A DNA stretch of 64,000 bases from assembly GCF_001905505.1 (NCBI RefSeq), contig NZ_LIPG01000003.1, forward strand, positions 1,054,001 to 1,118,000, given 5' to 3'. Source of the DNA: Streptomyces sp. CB02058 (lineage in GTDB: Bacteria > Actinomycetota > Actinomycetes > Streptomycetales > Streptomycetaceae). Below the pieces are notes generated by a model. It was not told the origin of the DNA. It ran no database searches and saw only the letters and a program-made list of their open reading frames with translations. Below are positions 8,091-16,677 of the stretch, one piece after another. The translations under genes and the position numbers were made by a program. The first letter of the stretch is position 1. Every line of letters starts with the position of its first letter.

Positions 8091-9665
8091 ATGACATCCG
8101 CCGAAGGTTCGGACGATCAACACGCCTACGATTACGTGGTAGTTGGCGCCGGAGTCGCGGGTTCGATCGTTGCCGCGAGGCTGTCCGACGATCCGCGGAC
8201 CACCGTGCTGCTGCTGGAGGCGGGGCAGGAGCTCGACGACACCCCGCAGACCCGGGACCCGGAGCGCTCCGCCGAACTCCTCGGCACGGACGCCGACTGG
8301 GCCCACACCACCGAGCCGCAGTCCGGGCTCGGCGGGCGGGCCGTGGGCTGGCACGCCGGGCGGGCCGTCGGTGGATCGTCCGCCGTCAACGCGTCGCTCT
8401 GGCTCAGGGGCGGCGCCGCGGACTACGACGCCTGGGCGGCCTACGGGCCCGGATGGGACTGGGCCGCGGCGCTGGACGCCTTCCGCAGGCACGAGGGCGG
8501 GGGCCGGGGGCCGCTGCCCGTACGGGCGAGTGGCGAACACCCTCTGAAGCGGGCCGTGTTCGCCGCCGCCGAGGAACTCGGCCTCGTAGGCGGCGATCAC
8601 CTGTCCGCCCGGCCGGAGGGCGTGGACACGCTGCGGCTGACGGCGAGGGACGGCCGGCGCGTCACCTTCGCGGACGCGTTCCTCGGACCGGCCCGCAGAC
8701 GGCGGAACCTGCGCATCCTAACCGGCGCGCAGGCCACCCGCGTCGAGCTCGCCGACGGCCGGGCCCGCGGTGTCACCTACCGCCGCGACGGCGGCCCTCC
8801 CGCCACGGCCGCCGCCCGCCGCGAAGTGCTCCTCGCCGCCGGCGCCGTACGGACACCGCACCTGCTGCTGCTCTCGGGCATCGGACCCGAGGACCACCTC
8901 GCGAGCCTGGGAATCCCGGTGGTGGCCGCGCTGCCGGGCGTGGGCCGCAACCTCCAGGACCACATCTGCGTCGGGGGCTCCTTCCGGGCCGCGGCGGACT
9001 TCCGGCCCGCGGGCGGTGCGGGGACCGGCGGCGCGAGCGCCGGAGCGGTCGTGCTGGCGCGCAGCGGTCCCGGGGCGGAGGACCCGGACATCGAGATCGT
9101 GCTCGCCCCGGCGGCGGGCGGCCGGAGAGCCGGTGTGACGCTCGGCGTGATCGCACTCCAGCCCCGCAGCCGGGGGACCGTACGGCTCGCCGGCGCCGAC
9201 CCCCTGGTGCCCCCGCTCGTCGACCCCGGCTATCTCGGCGACCCGTCGGGCGAGGACCTCGCGGTGCTCAGGGCCGGCTCCCGGCTCGCCCAACGGCTCC
9301 TGCGCACCCGGGCACTCGCCCCGTACGCCGCCGACCCCGCCGACCTCGGTTTCCGCGACGGCGCGACCGACGACGAGGTGGACACCTTCGTGCGGCGCAC
9401 CGCGAGCGGCATGTTCCACCCGGCCGGGACCGCCCGCTTCGGGCCGCCCGGGGACCCCGGCGCGGTGCTCGACGCCGATCTGCGGGTCCGGGGGATCGCC
9501 GGCCTCCGGGTCGTCGACGCCTCGGCGATCCCGCTCCTGAACCGCGGCCACAGCATGGCGCCCACGGCGGTCGTCGCCGAGCGTGCGGCCGGGCTCGTGC
9601 TCACGAACGACACGCACACCACCACAGACACAGGCGCACACGAGGCCAAGGAGCCGCAGCCATGA
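8091..9665 (+). CDS. GMC family FAD-dependent oxidoreductase
   Basis: A 524-residue glucose-methanol-choline oxidoreductase that oxidises an alcohol to an aldehyde or ketone. The FAD Rossmann motif VVVGAGVAG is at residues 16-24, the GMC signature GRAVGGSSAVNASLWLRG at about 89-106, and the active-site region HPAGTARFG (H443) is followed by NRGHSMAPT (H487), where the catalytic His lies in this family. The ATG at 8091 was preferred over an in-frame ATG at 8040, which would run through the operator-like repeat. It overlaps the next gene by four bases. Its neighbours are a two-component-type monooxygenase and a desulfinase, so the substrate may be a hydroxylated sulfur compound or a product of desulfurisation. 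Confidence 0.88.
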   Translation: MTSAEGSDDQHAYDYVVVGAGVAGSIVAARLSDDPRTTVLLLEAGQELDDTPQTRDPERSAELLGTDADWAHTTEPQSGLGGRAVGWHAGRAVGGSSAVNASLWLRGGAADYDAWAAYGPGWDWAAALDAFRRHEGGGRGPLPVRASGEHPLKRAVFAAAEELGLVGGDHLSARPEGVDTLRLTARDGRRVTFADAFLGPARRRRNLRILTGAQATRVELADGRARGVTYRRDGGPPATAAARREVLLAAGAVRTPHLLLLSGIGPEDHLASLGIPVVAALPGVGRNLQDHICVGGSFRAAADFRPAGGAGTGGASAGAVVLARSGPGAEDPDIEIVLAPAAGGRRAGVTLGVIALQPRSRGTVRLAGADPLVPPLVDPGYLGDPSGEDLAVLRAGSRLAQRLLRTRALAPYAADPADLGFRDGATDDEVDTFVRRTASGMFHPAGTARFGPPGDPGAVLDADLRVRGIAGLRVVDASAIPLLNRGHSMAPTAVVAERAAGLVLTNDTHTTTDTGAHEAKEPQP

Positions 9666-10867
9666 CCGTGAAGATCCTCTGGTACCTCCAGTCCGCCGAC
9701 GGCCCCGTGCCCTGGGAGGAGCACGGCGTCTGGCGCAACGACCTGCCCCGGCTGCGGGCCATCGCCGAAGTGGTCGACCGGGTCGGGATCTACGGTGCCC
9801 TGCTGCCCACCGGCCCGCACGAACCGCTCGCCCTCGCGTCGGCGCTGACACCGCTCACCCGGCGGATGCGCTTCCTGGTGGCGCTCTATCCGGGCCTCGT
9901 CTCACCCGCCAAACTCGTCGACATCGCCCTGGCCCTCGACAACTTCAGCGGCGGCCGGCTGCACTTCAACGTCGTCAACGGCCACGACTCCTGGCTCCCG
10001 GAGTACGGGATGTTCCTGCCCCACGACGAGCGGTACGCCTACAGCGCCGAGTACTGGGAGGCGTTCTCGCGGCGCTGGCGCAGCAGCTCCGAGGGCTACG
10101 AGGGCAAGCACATCCGGCTCGCCCCCCGCACGTTCGACATCCCGCTCACCTTCTTCCCCGAGGCGGTCCAGGAGCGCATCCCGCTCTGGGGCGCGGGGGC
10201 GTCCCCGGCCGGCGTCGAACACGCCGCGAAGACCGTGGACTTCTACCTCAGCTTCGCGGACCTGCCCGACCGGCTGGGCGCCAAGTTCCAGCAGGTCGCC
10301 GAGATCGCCGCGGGGCACGGCCGCACGCTGGGCTACGGCACCAGGCTCCAGGTCGTCGTCCGCGACACGGAGGAGGAGGCATGGGCGTACGCCCGGTGGC
10401 TCCTGGAACAGACCTCGCACGCCAAGGCGGTGGAACTCGTCTCCTACAAGCTCGGTGCCGGCTGGCTGGAGAAGGAGGTGGAGACCGACGACCCCCGGGT
10501 GCGGCGCTGTGTGGACGCGCTGCGCGCCGGGCGGCTTCCCGAGGTCGAGGACCTCGTCGTCGCCCCCAACACCTGGCTCGGCCCGAGCAACTTCGGCTTC
10601 GACTTCTTCGGCCCCGGAGCGGGCACCTGGCTCGTCGGCACCCCGGCCCAGGTGGCGGCGCGGCTCGACGCGTACGCGGCGCACGGCGCCGAGGCGTTCA
10701 TCCTCTCCGGCTGGCCGCTCGCCTCCGAGGCGCTCCGGTTCGGACGGGACGTGCTGCCGCTCCTGGACGTCGACCACGAGTTCGAGGCCGAGCCGTTCGC
10801 ACACGACGGCTACGACGATCTGCTCGCCCACTTCCCCTCCCCCCCGGCGCCCGCCGGTCTGCGATGA
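9662..10867 (+). CDS. SsuD-like FMNH2-dependent monooxygenase (LLM class)
   Basis: A 401-residue luciferase-fold monooxygenase of the alkanesulfonate monooxygenase type. NFSGGRLHFNVVNG (residues 94-107) and the HDERYAYSAEYWEAF segment (from residue 121) correspond to the SsuD flavin/phosphate region; the C-terminal GTPAQVAARLDAYAAHGAEAF is also typical. SsuD-type enzymes cleave C-S bonds of sulfonates with O2 and FMNH2 from a separate reductase, and relatives act on sulfones or oxidise other carbon skeletons. Coupled by ATGA to the GMC gene before and the desulfinase-like gene after. The reductase at 6438-6995 is a plausible partner. The substrate is not known. Confidence 0.87.
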   Translation: MTVKILWYLQSADGPVPWEEHGVWRNDLPRLRAIAEVVDRVGIYGALLPTGPHEPLALASALTPLTRRMRFLVALYPGLVSPAKLVDIALALDNFSGGRLHFNVVNGHDSWLPEYGMFLPHDERYAYSAEYWEAFSRRWRSSSEGYEGKHIRLAPRTFDIPLTFFPEAVQERIPLWGAGASPAGVEHAAKTVDFYLSFADLPDRLGAKFQQVAEIAAGHGRTLGYGTRLQVVVRDTEEEAWAYARWLLEQTSHAKAVELVSYKLGAGWLEKEVETDDPRVRRCVDALRAGRLPEVEDLVVAPNTWLGPSNFGFDFFGPGAGTWLVGTPAQVAARLDAYAAHGAEAFILSGWPLASEALRFGRDVLPLLDVDHEFEAEPFAHDGYDDLLAHFPSPPAPAGLR

Positions 10868-11916
10868 CGGCTCCCGGCAGGCCCCCGGGGACGGGCACGG
10901 GGACCATCGACACGATCCGGCTCACCAGGTGCCCCGTACCCACGGCGAGCGGTCTGGCCCACCGTCTCGGTCTGCTCGACGCCGCGTTCGCGCCCGACGG
11001 AATCCGGGTCGCCCTCCTCCAGGACGGCGACCCGGAGTCGGCACGGCACCATCTCGACCACGAACTGCCGGGCCTCTTCCGGGAAGGGGGCAGCGTTCCC
11101 GCCGTCCTCGCCCGGGCGAAGGGCGCGCCCACCCGGCTCATCGGGCTGACCTGGATCGACGAACGGCAGGTCATCCTGGTACGGCCCGGGGAGGGCCTGG
11201 ACACCCCGGAGGCCCTCGCGGGGCGACGCGCCGCCCTTCCGGTGCACGGCCCGCCTCCGGGCGACGGCATCATGCGAGCCATGGCGCTCCAGGGCTTCCG
11301 GGGTGCCCTCGCCCTCGCCGGGCTCGGCCTCGACGCCGTCCGGTTCACCGAGGTGCCCGACGCACGGGACACCCAGCCGGGGTGGACCGTCAACGGCCCG
11401 CTGGTCCGCCCGTGGACGGGCATCGACGCCCTCGCGCGCGGGGAGGTCGACGCCGTCTACGCCAAGGGCTCCGCCGCGCTCGACCACGCGGCGGCGGCCG
11501 GGGCGGTGATCGGCATCGACCTCGACGACCACGACGACCCCGCCTTCCGGGTCAACAACGGCACGCCCAGGCCGATCACCGTCCACGAGAGGACCCTGGA
11601 CGAACACCCCGGGCTCGTGGCGCGCTTCCTTGCCGAGACCCTGCGTGCCGCCGACTGGGCGGCCGGCCACCGCGACGAGCTTCTCCGCGTGCTGCACGAC
11701 GAGACCGGCGGCGCACCGGAGAGCGTCGCCGCCGCCCATCGCGGTGACTTCCACCGCCGTCTCCATCCCGATCTCTCCGACGACCGGCTCACCCTGCTGG
11801 AGCAACAGAAGGAGTTCCTCGTGTCCCACGACTTCGCCGCGAACGGCTTCGCCCTCGACAGATGGGTGGCGCACGAACCCCTCGCGCGGGCGCACGAACT
11901 GGTGGCTGCCCGATGA
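10864..11916 (+). CDS. DszB-like sulfinate desulfinase (periplasmic-binding-protein fold)
   Basis: A 350-residue protein without a signal peptide, related to ABC nitrate/sulfonate binding proteins but with the features of 2'-hydroxybiphenyl-2-sulfinate desulfinase (DszB). From memory of DszB, its catalytic Cys27, His60, Arg70 and Gly73 correspond here to Cys23 in TRCPVPTAS, His63, Arg73 and Gly76 in FREGGSVPAVL; the His-to-Arg spacing of ten is the same. The C-terminal LTLLEQQKEFLVSHDF and ALDRWVA also match DszB. Known DszB hydrolyses an aryl sulfinate to sulfite and the desulfurised product. It is coupled to the SsuD-like gene and to the aldolase-like gene. A plain binding protein is less likely because there is no export signal or transporter in the operon. 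Confidence 0.8.
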   Translation: MTAPGRPPGTGTGTIDTIRLTRCPVPTASGLAHRLGLLDAAFAPDGIRVALLQDGDPESARHHLDHELPGLFREGGSVPAVLARAKGAPTRLIGLTWIDERQVILVRPGEGLDTPEALAGRRAALPVHGPPPGDGIMRAMALQGFRGALALAGLGLDAVRFTEVPDARDTQPGWTVNGPLVRPWTGIDALARGEVDAVYAKGSAALDHAAAAGAVIGIDLDDHDDPAFRVNNGTPRPITVHERTLDEHPGLVARFLAETLRAADWAAGHRDELLRVLHDETGGAPESVAAAHRGDFHRRLHPDLSDDRLTLLEQQKEFLVSHDFAANGFALDRWVAHEPLARAHELVAAR

Positions 11917-12623
11917 GCGCCGCCACCGACGTCGACTCGTTCTCCGCGACGCTGCTCGACGATGCCACGACCGCCTTCCGGGTCCTGCGCGAGACCGGAA
12001 CCATCACCGCGAGCGCGACGCTGAGCTTCGTGGTCCGGGCGCCGGGCGATCAGCTGGTCGCCGCGGTCAAGCACCCCGACCCGCTGCGCCCCGGCACCTC
12101 GCCCGAGGTGGTGCTGACCTCCATCCTCGACGGGCCCGACGCGCTGCGCCCCTGGGGCGACGGGCTGCGTTACGCCGCCGTCTTCGCCGCCCACCCCTGG
12201 CTCAACGCGATCTCCCACGTGCACACCCCGCACCTCGCCGCCTGGGCCCAGACGCACCGCCCCCTGCCCCTGCGCTACGTGCCGGTGCAGCGCGACACGC
12301 TCGCCGAGGAGATCCCGGTCTACCTCGACCGCCGGGAGGCCGAGGACGCCTTCATCGTGCGGGTCCTGGACGCGGACCCCGAGGTACCCGGGATCCTCGA
12401 GGCCAACGGCGGTGCGACCATCTGGGGCCGCGGGGGACTGATCGATCTGGCGCGCACGATCCTGCTGATCGAGGAGGGAGCCCGCGCCCAGACGCTCGCC
12501 GAGCCGCTGGGCGGATCGAAGAACTTCGGCCCCGGCGTGCTGGAGCAGCAGTGGGGGGCCATGGGGCGTGCCGACAGCCCCCGGGCCCGTGCCCGCATCG
12601 CCGAACTCGACCTGGAGGACTGA
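11913..12623 (+). CDS. Class II aldolase/adducin family protein
   Basis: A 236-residue protein ending the operon. AISHVHTPHLAAWA supplies two of the usual zinc-binding histidines (H102, H104), and ILEANGGATIWGRGG occupies the place of the family's third metal site. There the common Asn-His-Gly is Asn-Gly-Gly (165-167), so the third histidine appears to be missing. Typical members cleave sugar phosphates or decarboxylate/dehydrate small hydroxy-acids. The ATG overlaps the desulfinase-like stop. In this operon it may act on the carbon skeleton left after C-S cleavage. The altered metal site makes a different ligand or a non-aldolase role possible. Confidence 0.8.
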   Translation: MSAATDVDSFSATLLDDATTAFRVLRETGTITASATLSFVVRAPGDQLVAAVKHPDPLRPGTSPEVVLTSILDGPDALRPWGDGLRYAAVFAAHPWLNAISHVHTPHLAAWAQTHRPLPLRYVPVQRDTLAEEIPVYLDRREAEDAFIVRVLDADPEVPGILEANGGATIWGRGGLIDLARTILLIEEGARAQTLAEPLGGSKNFGPGVLEQQWGAMGRADSPRARARIAELDLED

Positions 12624-12640
12624 CGGAGGCGGACACACGA

Positions 12641-12676
12641 CGGCGCCCCCACCGCGAACAGGCGGTGGGGGCGCCG
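12641..12676. terminator. Strong bidirectional terminator hairpin
   Basis: Fifteen-base perfect arms CGGCGCCCCCACCGC and GCGGTGGGGGCGCCG with a 6-base loop lie between the plus-strand aldolase-like gene and the minus-strand aldo/keto reductase gene. Confidence 0.8.
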
Positions 12677-12692
12677 GTGGTGCCCGAAGCGA

Positions 12693-13529
12693 TCAGGCGC
12701 CGAGGTTGAACTCGGCCGGGTCGGGGCCGAGGCGCTTGCCCTCGTCGAGGGCCGCGAACGCGGCGAGGTCGTCGGCGTCCAGCTCGAAGCCGAAGACGTC
12801 GATGTTCTCCGCGATCCGGGACGGTGTCACGGACTTCGGGATCACCACGTTTCCGGTCTGGAGGTGCCAGCGCAGCACCGCCTGGGCCGGGGTCCGGCCG
12901 TGCTTGCGGGCGACGGCGACGACCGTCGGGACCTCCAGGAGGCCCTTGCCCGAGCCCAGCGGCGACCAGGCCTCGGTGGCGATGCCGTGCTCGGCGTGCA
13001 GGGCACGGAGCTCGGCCTGCTGGAGCTGCGGGTGCAGCTCGATCTGGTTGACCGCCGGGACCACGGAGGTCTCTCCCAGCAGGCGCTCCAGGTGCTCCGC
13101 GTGGAAGTTGGACACACCGATGGCCTTCGCGCGGCCGTCGGCGAGAATCCGCTCGAAGGCCTTGTACGTGTCGACGTAGGCGTCCTTGACCGGCACCGGC
13201 CAGTGGATGAGGTAGAGGTCGACGTAGTCCAGACCCAGCTTGTCCAGCGAGGCGTCGAACGCGCGCAGCGTCGAGTCGAACCCCTGCTCGCTGTTCCACA
13301 GCTTGGTGGTCACGAACAGCTCGTCACGGGCCACACCGGAGGCGGCGATCGCCTTGCCGGTGCCCGACTCGTTCCCGTAGATCGCGGCGGTGTCGATGCT
13401 GCGGTACCCGGACTCAAGGGCCGTGGACACGGCCGCCGTGGCCTCCTCGTCCGGCACCTGCCAGACACCGAAGCCGAGCTGCGGCATCTCGAGGCCGTTG
13501 TTGAGCTTGATGGTGGGGACCTGGCTCAC
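12693..13529 (-). CDS. Aldo/keto reductase
   Basis: A 278-residue NADPH-dependent reductase of the 2,5-diketo-D-gluconate reductase-like group. The catalytic tetrad is visible as D46 (YRSIDTAAIYGNE), Y51, K76 (VTTKLW) and H109 (DLYLIHWP). KAIGVSNFHAEHLERLL and the C-terminal IPKSVTPSRIAENIDVFGFEL NADP-binding segment are characteristic. The GTG start at 13529 was chosen because it begins the usual N-terminus (SQVPTIKLNNGLEMPQLGFG); the upstream ATG adds 15 atypical residues. It reduces aldehydes or ketones in the cytoplasm. It is monocistronic, flanked by a terminator and an operator-like repeat. Confidence 0.93.
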   Translation of the reverse strand: MSQVPTIKLNNGLEMPQLGFGVWQVPDEEATAAVSTALESGYRSIDTAAIYGNESGTGKAIAASGVARDELFVTTKLWNSEQGFDSTLRAFDASLDKLGLDYVDLYLIHWPVPVKDAYVDTYKAFERILADGRAKAIGVSNFHAEHLERLLGETSVVPAVNQIELHPQLQQAELRALHAEHGIATEAWSPLGSGKGLLEVPTVVAVARKHGRTPAQAVLRWHLQTGNVVIPKSVTPSRIAENIDVFGFELDADDLAAFAALDEGKRLGPDPAEFNLGA

Positions 13530-13545
13530 GAGCAGTCGATCCTTA

Positions 13546-13576
13546 CGTTGTCGATTGATACGTCCCAGGGACAACG
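13546..13576. promoter_or_regulatory. Inverted repeat upstream of the aldo/keto reductase
   Basis: CGTTGTC-N17-GACAACG lies 17 bp upstream of the GTG start. The spacer contains TTGATACGTC, similar to the half-site of the palindromes at 7015-7067. A common redox or stress regulator is possible but unproven. Confidence 0.4.
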
Positions 13577-13641
13577 ATCAGCGGCGCCCAGACATTCCCA
13601 CCTGCCACGATCCGGTGAACCGGACGACGACCCCGCCGGGC

Positions 13642-15465
13642 TCACCGGTAGAGGGCGTCGACCTCGGCCGCGTACGCCGTCTCGATCGCCTTCCGCTTCA
13701 GCTTGAGCGACGGGGTCAGCAGCCCGTGCTCCTCCGTGAACTGGTGCGCCAGGATGCGGAACGTACGGATGGACTCCGCCTGGGACACCGCCGTGTTCGC
13801 GGCCACCACCGCCCGGCGCACCTCCATCTCCAGATCCGGGTCGCGCACCAGCTCTCCCGGGCGCATCGGCGTACGACCCTGCATGGCGAGCCAGTGCTCC
13901 ACCGACTCGTGGTCCACGGTGACCAGCGCCGCGATGTAGGGCCGGTCGTTGCCGACGACGATGCACTGCGCGACCAGCGGATGCGCGCGCACCCGCTCCT
14001 CCAGCCCCGACGGCGCCACGCTCTTGCCGCCGGACGTCACCAGGATCTCCTTCTTGCGCCCGGTGATGGTCAGATAGCCGTCCTCGTCGAGGGCGCCCAG
14101 GTCGCCGGTGGCCAGCCAGCCGTCGTGGAGCACGGAGTCCGTCGCCTTGGGGTCGCCCAGGTATCCGGAGAACACGTTGGCGCCGTGCACCCAGACCTCC
14201 CCGTCCCTGGCGATGTGCACCGAGGAGCCGGGGATCGGCTGGCCGACCGTGCCGTAGCGGGTGCGCTCCGGCGGATTGGCCGTGGCGGCCGCCGTCGTCT
14301 CGGTGAGTCCGTAGCCCTCGTAGACCGTGACACCCGCACCCGCGAAGAACAGGCCGAGCTGCCGGTCCATGCCGGAGCCGCCCGACATGGCGTGCCGCAC
14401 CCGGCCGCCCATCGCCTCGCGGACCTTGCGGTAGACGACCTTGTCGAAGAACTGGTGCTGCATCCGCAGCCCGGCGGACGGCCCGGGGCCGGTGCCGAAG
14501 GCGCGCTCCTCCAGGGCCTCCGCGTACTTCACCGCGATCTCGACGGCCTTGTCGAACGCGCCGACGCGCCCCTCCGACTCCGCCTTGCGGCGCGCGCCGT
14601 TGAAGACCTTCTCGAAGATGTACGGCACCGCCAGGATGAAGGTCGGCCGGAAGGTCACCAGGTCCGGCATCAGTGCCTTCGCCGACAGCTCCGGCTGGTG
14701 CCCCAGCTTCACCCGGCCGCGCAGCGCCGCGATCTCCACCATCCGGCCGAAGACGTGCGCGAGCGGCAGGAAGAGCAGCGTCGCCGCCTCCTCGCCGGGC
14801 TTCGACAGGAACACGGGGTGCCAGCGGCTCACCATCGTGTCCGCCTCGAACATGAAGTTGGCGTGGGTGATCACACAGCCCTTGGGGCGGCCCGTCGTGC
14901 CGGAGGTGTAGATCACGGTCGCCACCGAGTCGGGGGTCACCGCGCGGCGGTGCCGGTGGACGACCTCGTCGTCGACCAGGGTCCCGGCGGCGACGAGCTC
15001 GGACACCGCGTCGGCGTCCAGCTGCCACAGCCGGTGCAGGTTCGGCAGCCGGTCGATCACCGAACCGATCGTCATGGCGTGGTCCTCGTGCTCGACCATG
15101 ACCGCCGCGACCTCGGCGTCGTGGAGCATCCACAGGACCTGCTCGGCCGACGACGTCGGATAGATCGGCACGGACTGGGCGCCGACCGTCCAGAGCGCGA
15201 AGTCGAAGAGGGTCCACTCGTAGCGCGTACGGGACATCAGGGCGACGCGGTCGCCGAAGCGGATGCCGTGCGCGATCAGCCCCTTCGCGAGCGCGAGCAC
15301 CTCGTCGCGGAAGGCGGCCGCCGACACGTCGTGCCACTGGCCCTGCTCGTCCTTGCGGCCGAGGGCCGTGCGACGGGGGTCCTCCTCCGCGAAGTCGAAG
15401 ACGGTATCGGCAAGACCGCCGACTTGTGGGGCAGCGGCCATGGGTGGGACGGTGAACTCGCGCAA
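13642..15465 (-). CDS. Long-chain fatty-acid--CoA ligase (AMP-forming)
   Basis: A 607-residue adenylate-forming enzyme that activates fatty acids to acyl-CoA. VIYTSGTTGRPKGCV is the AMP/phosphate-binding motif; YEGYGLTETTAA and the ATGDLGALDEDGYLTITGRKKE segment give the A5 and A8 core motifs, and a C-terminal GGKSVAPSGLEERV follows. The start is inferred to be the TTG at 15465, which sits six bases after AAGGAG and begins the N-terminus common to actinobacterial FadD15-like proteins (REFTVPPMAAAPQVGGLADT); the long in-frame extension upstream has no family similarity. A single gene, 112 bp away from the aldo/keto reductase on the same strand. Confidence 0.92.
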   Translation of the reverse strand: MREFTVPPMAAAPQVGGLADTVFDFAEEDPRRTALGRKDEQGQWHDVSAAAFRDEVLALAKGLIAHGIRFGDRVALMSRTRYEWTLFDFALWTVGAQSVPIYPTSSAEQVLWMLHDAEVAAVMVEHEDHAMTIGSVIDRLPNLHRLWQLDADAVSELVAAGTLVDDEVVHRHRRAVTPDSVATVIYTSGTTGRPKGCVITHANFMFEADTMVSRWHPVFLSKPGEEAATLLFLPLAHVFGRMVEIAALRGRVKLGHQPELSAKALMPDLVTFRPTFILAVPYIFEKVFNGARRKAESEGRVGAFDKAVEIAVKYAEALEERAFGTGPGPSAGLRMQHQFFDKVVYRKVREAMGGRVRHAMSGGSGMDRQLGLFFAGAGVTVYEGYGLTETTAAATANPPERTRYGTVGQPIPGSSVHIARDGEVWVHGANVFSGYLGDPKATDSVLHDGWLATGDLGALDEDGYLTITGRKKEILVTSGGKSVAPSGLEERVRAHPLVAQCIVVGNDRPYIAALVTVDHESVEHWLAMQGRTPMRPGELVRDPDLEMEVRRAVVAANTAVSQAESIRTFRILAHQFTEEHGLLTPSLKLKRKAIETAYAAEVDALYR

Positions 15466-15668
15466 TTGCTGCTCCTTGTGGCGCTCCGCACGGCGCCGCG
15501 ACGCTACCTCACCGGACGAGCCCGCGGGAGGCTCCGGACACCCGCGAAAATGCGGCATCCGGCCAGGCCAACCGCAGAAATCGGGCCAGATGGGCAAGGC
15601 TCGGGCGCACTTCTGACCGCGGAGTAAGTAGCTCGGGCGGGAATCTCCACCGAATCTGTACGCGGCGC

Positions 15669-16562
15669 TTACCCCGGATCGGGATGCGTGGACACCACCG
15701 GGCCGCGGTGGAGCCGGTCCCCGCCCGCCAGGATCGCCGCCGCGAGGGCGTCCGCCGCCTCCTGCGCCGTGTCCCTGCGGCGGCCGTGCAGCAGCACGAA
15801 ATCCACATCTCCGAGCTCGGGCAGCCCGGCCCTGGGCGGCACCGGGACGAGCCCCGGCGGGATGAGCCCCCGGGCGTGGGCCATCACGCCCAGGCCCGCG
15901 CGGGCCGCCGCGACCAGCGCGCTCAGGCTCCCGCTCGTGCACGCGAACCGCCAGGACCTGCCGTGCTCCTCCAGCACGTCCAGGGCGCGGGCCCGGGTGA
16001 GGCCCGGCGGCGGGTAGACGATCAGCGGCAGCGGACGCTCGGGGTCGATCCGCAGCTGCGGGGCGCCGATCCAGGTCAGCGTGTCCTGCCAGACCAGCTC
16101 GCCGTGGGTGTCCCCGGTGCGGCGCTTGGCCAGCACCAGATCGAGCCGGCCCGCCGCGAGCTGCCGGTGCAGCGCGCCCGACAGCTCCACCGAGAGCTCC
16201 AGCTCGACATCGGGGTGCTCGCGCCGGAAGGACTCCAGGATCTCCGGCAGGCGCGTCAGGACGAAGTCCTCGGACGCCCCGAAGCGCAGCCGGCCGCGCA
16301 GCCGGGTGCCGGTGAAGAACGCCGCCGCCCGCTCGTTGGCCTGGAGGATCGTCCTGGCGAAGCCGAGCATGGCCTCGCCGTCCTCCGTGAGGTCCACCCG
16401 GTGCGTGTCGCGGCTGAACAGCTGCCGGCCCGCCTCGGACTCCAGCCGGCGGACGTGCTGGCTGACCGTGGACTGCCGTACGCCGAGCCTGCGCGCCGCC
16501 TGGGTGAAGCTCAGGGTCTGGGCGACGGCCAGGAAGGTGCGGAGCTGGACGGGGTCGTACAT
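15669..16562 (-). CDS. LysR family transcriptional regulator
   Basis: A 297-residue LysR protein. The N-terminal winged helix-turn-helix (LRTFLAVAQTLSFTQAARRL and GVRQSTVSQHVRRLE, residues 7-41) is followed by the two-lobed effector domain (LRFGASEDFVLTRLPEILES...). It is divergent from the bile-acid:sodium symporter family gene, and probably controls it and itself. A near-palindrome lies 12 bp upstream of its start (16574-16588). The effector is unknown; a substrate of the transporter is the natural guess. Confidence 0.92.
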   Translation of the reverse strand: MYDPVQLRTFLAVAQTLSFTQAARRLGVRQSTVSQHVRRLESEAGRQLFSRDTHRVDLTEDGEAMLGFARTILQANERAAAFFTGTRLRGRLRFGASEDFVLTRLPEILESFRREHPDVELELSVELSGALHRQLAAGRLDLVLAKRRTGDTHGELVWQDTLTWIGAPQLRIDPERPLPLIVYPPPGLTRARALDVLEEHGRSWRFACTSGSLSALVAAARAGLGVMAHARGLIPPGLVPVPPRAGLPELGDVDFVLLHGRRRDTAQEAADALAAAILAGGDRLHRGPVVSTHPDPG

Positions 16563-16573
16563 GGCGCGAGGTT

Positions 16574-16588
16574 ATCGCGAATCGTGAT
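16574..16588. promoter_or_regulatory. LysR-type operator candidate
   Basis: ATCGCGAATCGTGAT is a near-perfect dyad (ATCnCGA/TCGnGAT) in the divergent lysR/symporter intergenic region. A related sequence CCGATCGCGATGAT lies 30 bp further on. Size and position suit a LysR regulatory site. Confidence 0.4.
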
Positions 16589-16677
16589 GACAGTCAGTGC
16601 GGTGTACCGGATTCCCGATCGCGATGATCAGGAGCACGATGGGGAGGGCACGATTCCACCGAGAGAGCACGGAGCAC

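Noticed and set aside
10864..11916. Simple annotation as an ABC sulfonate/nitrate binding protein
   Set aside because: No signal peptide or lipobox, no transporter genes in the operon, and the DszB catalytic residues are present.
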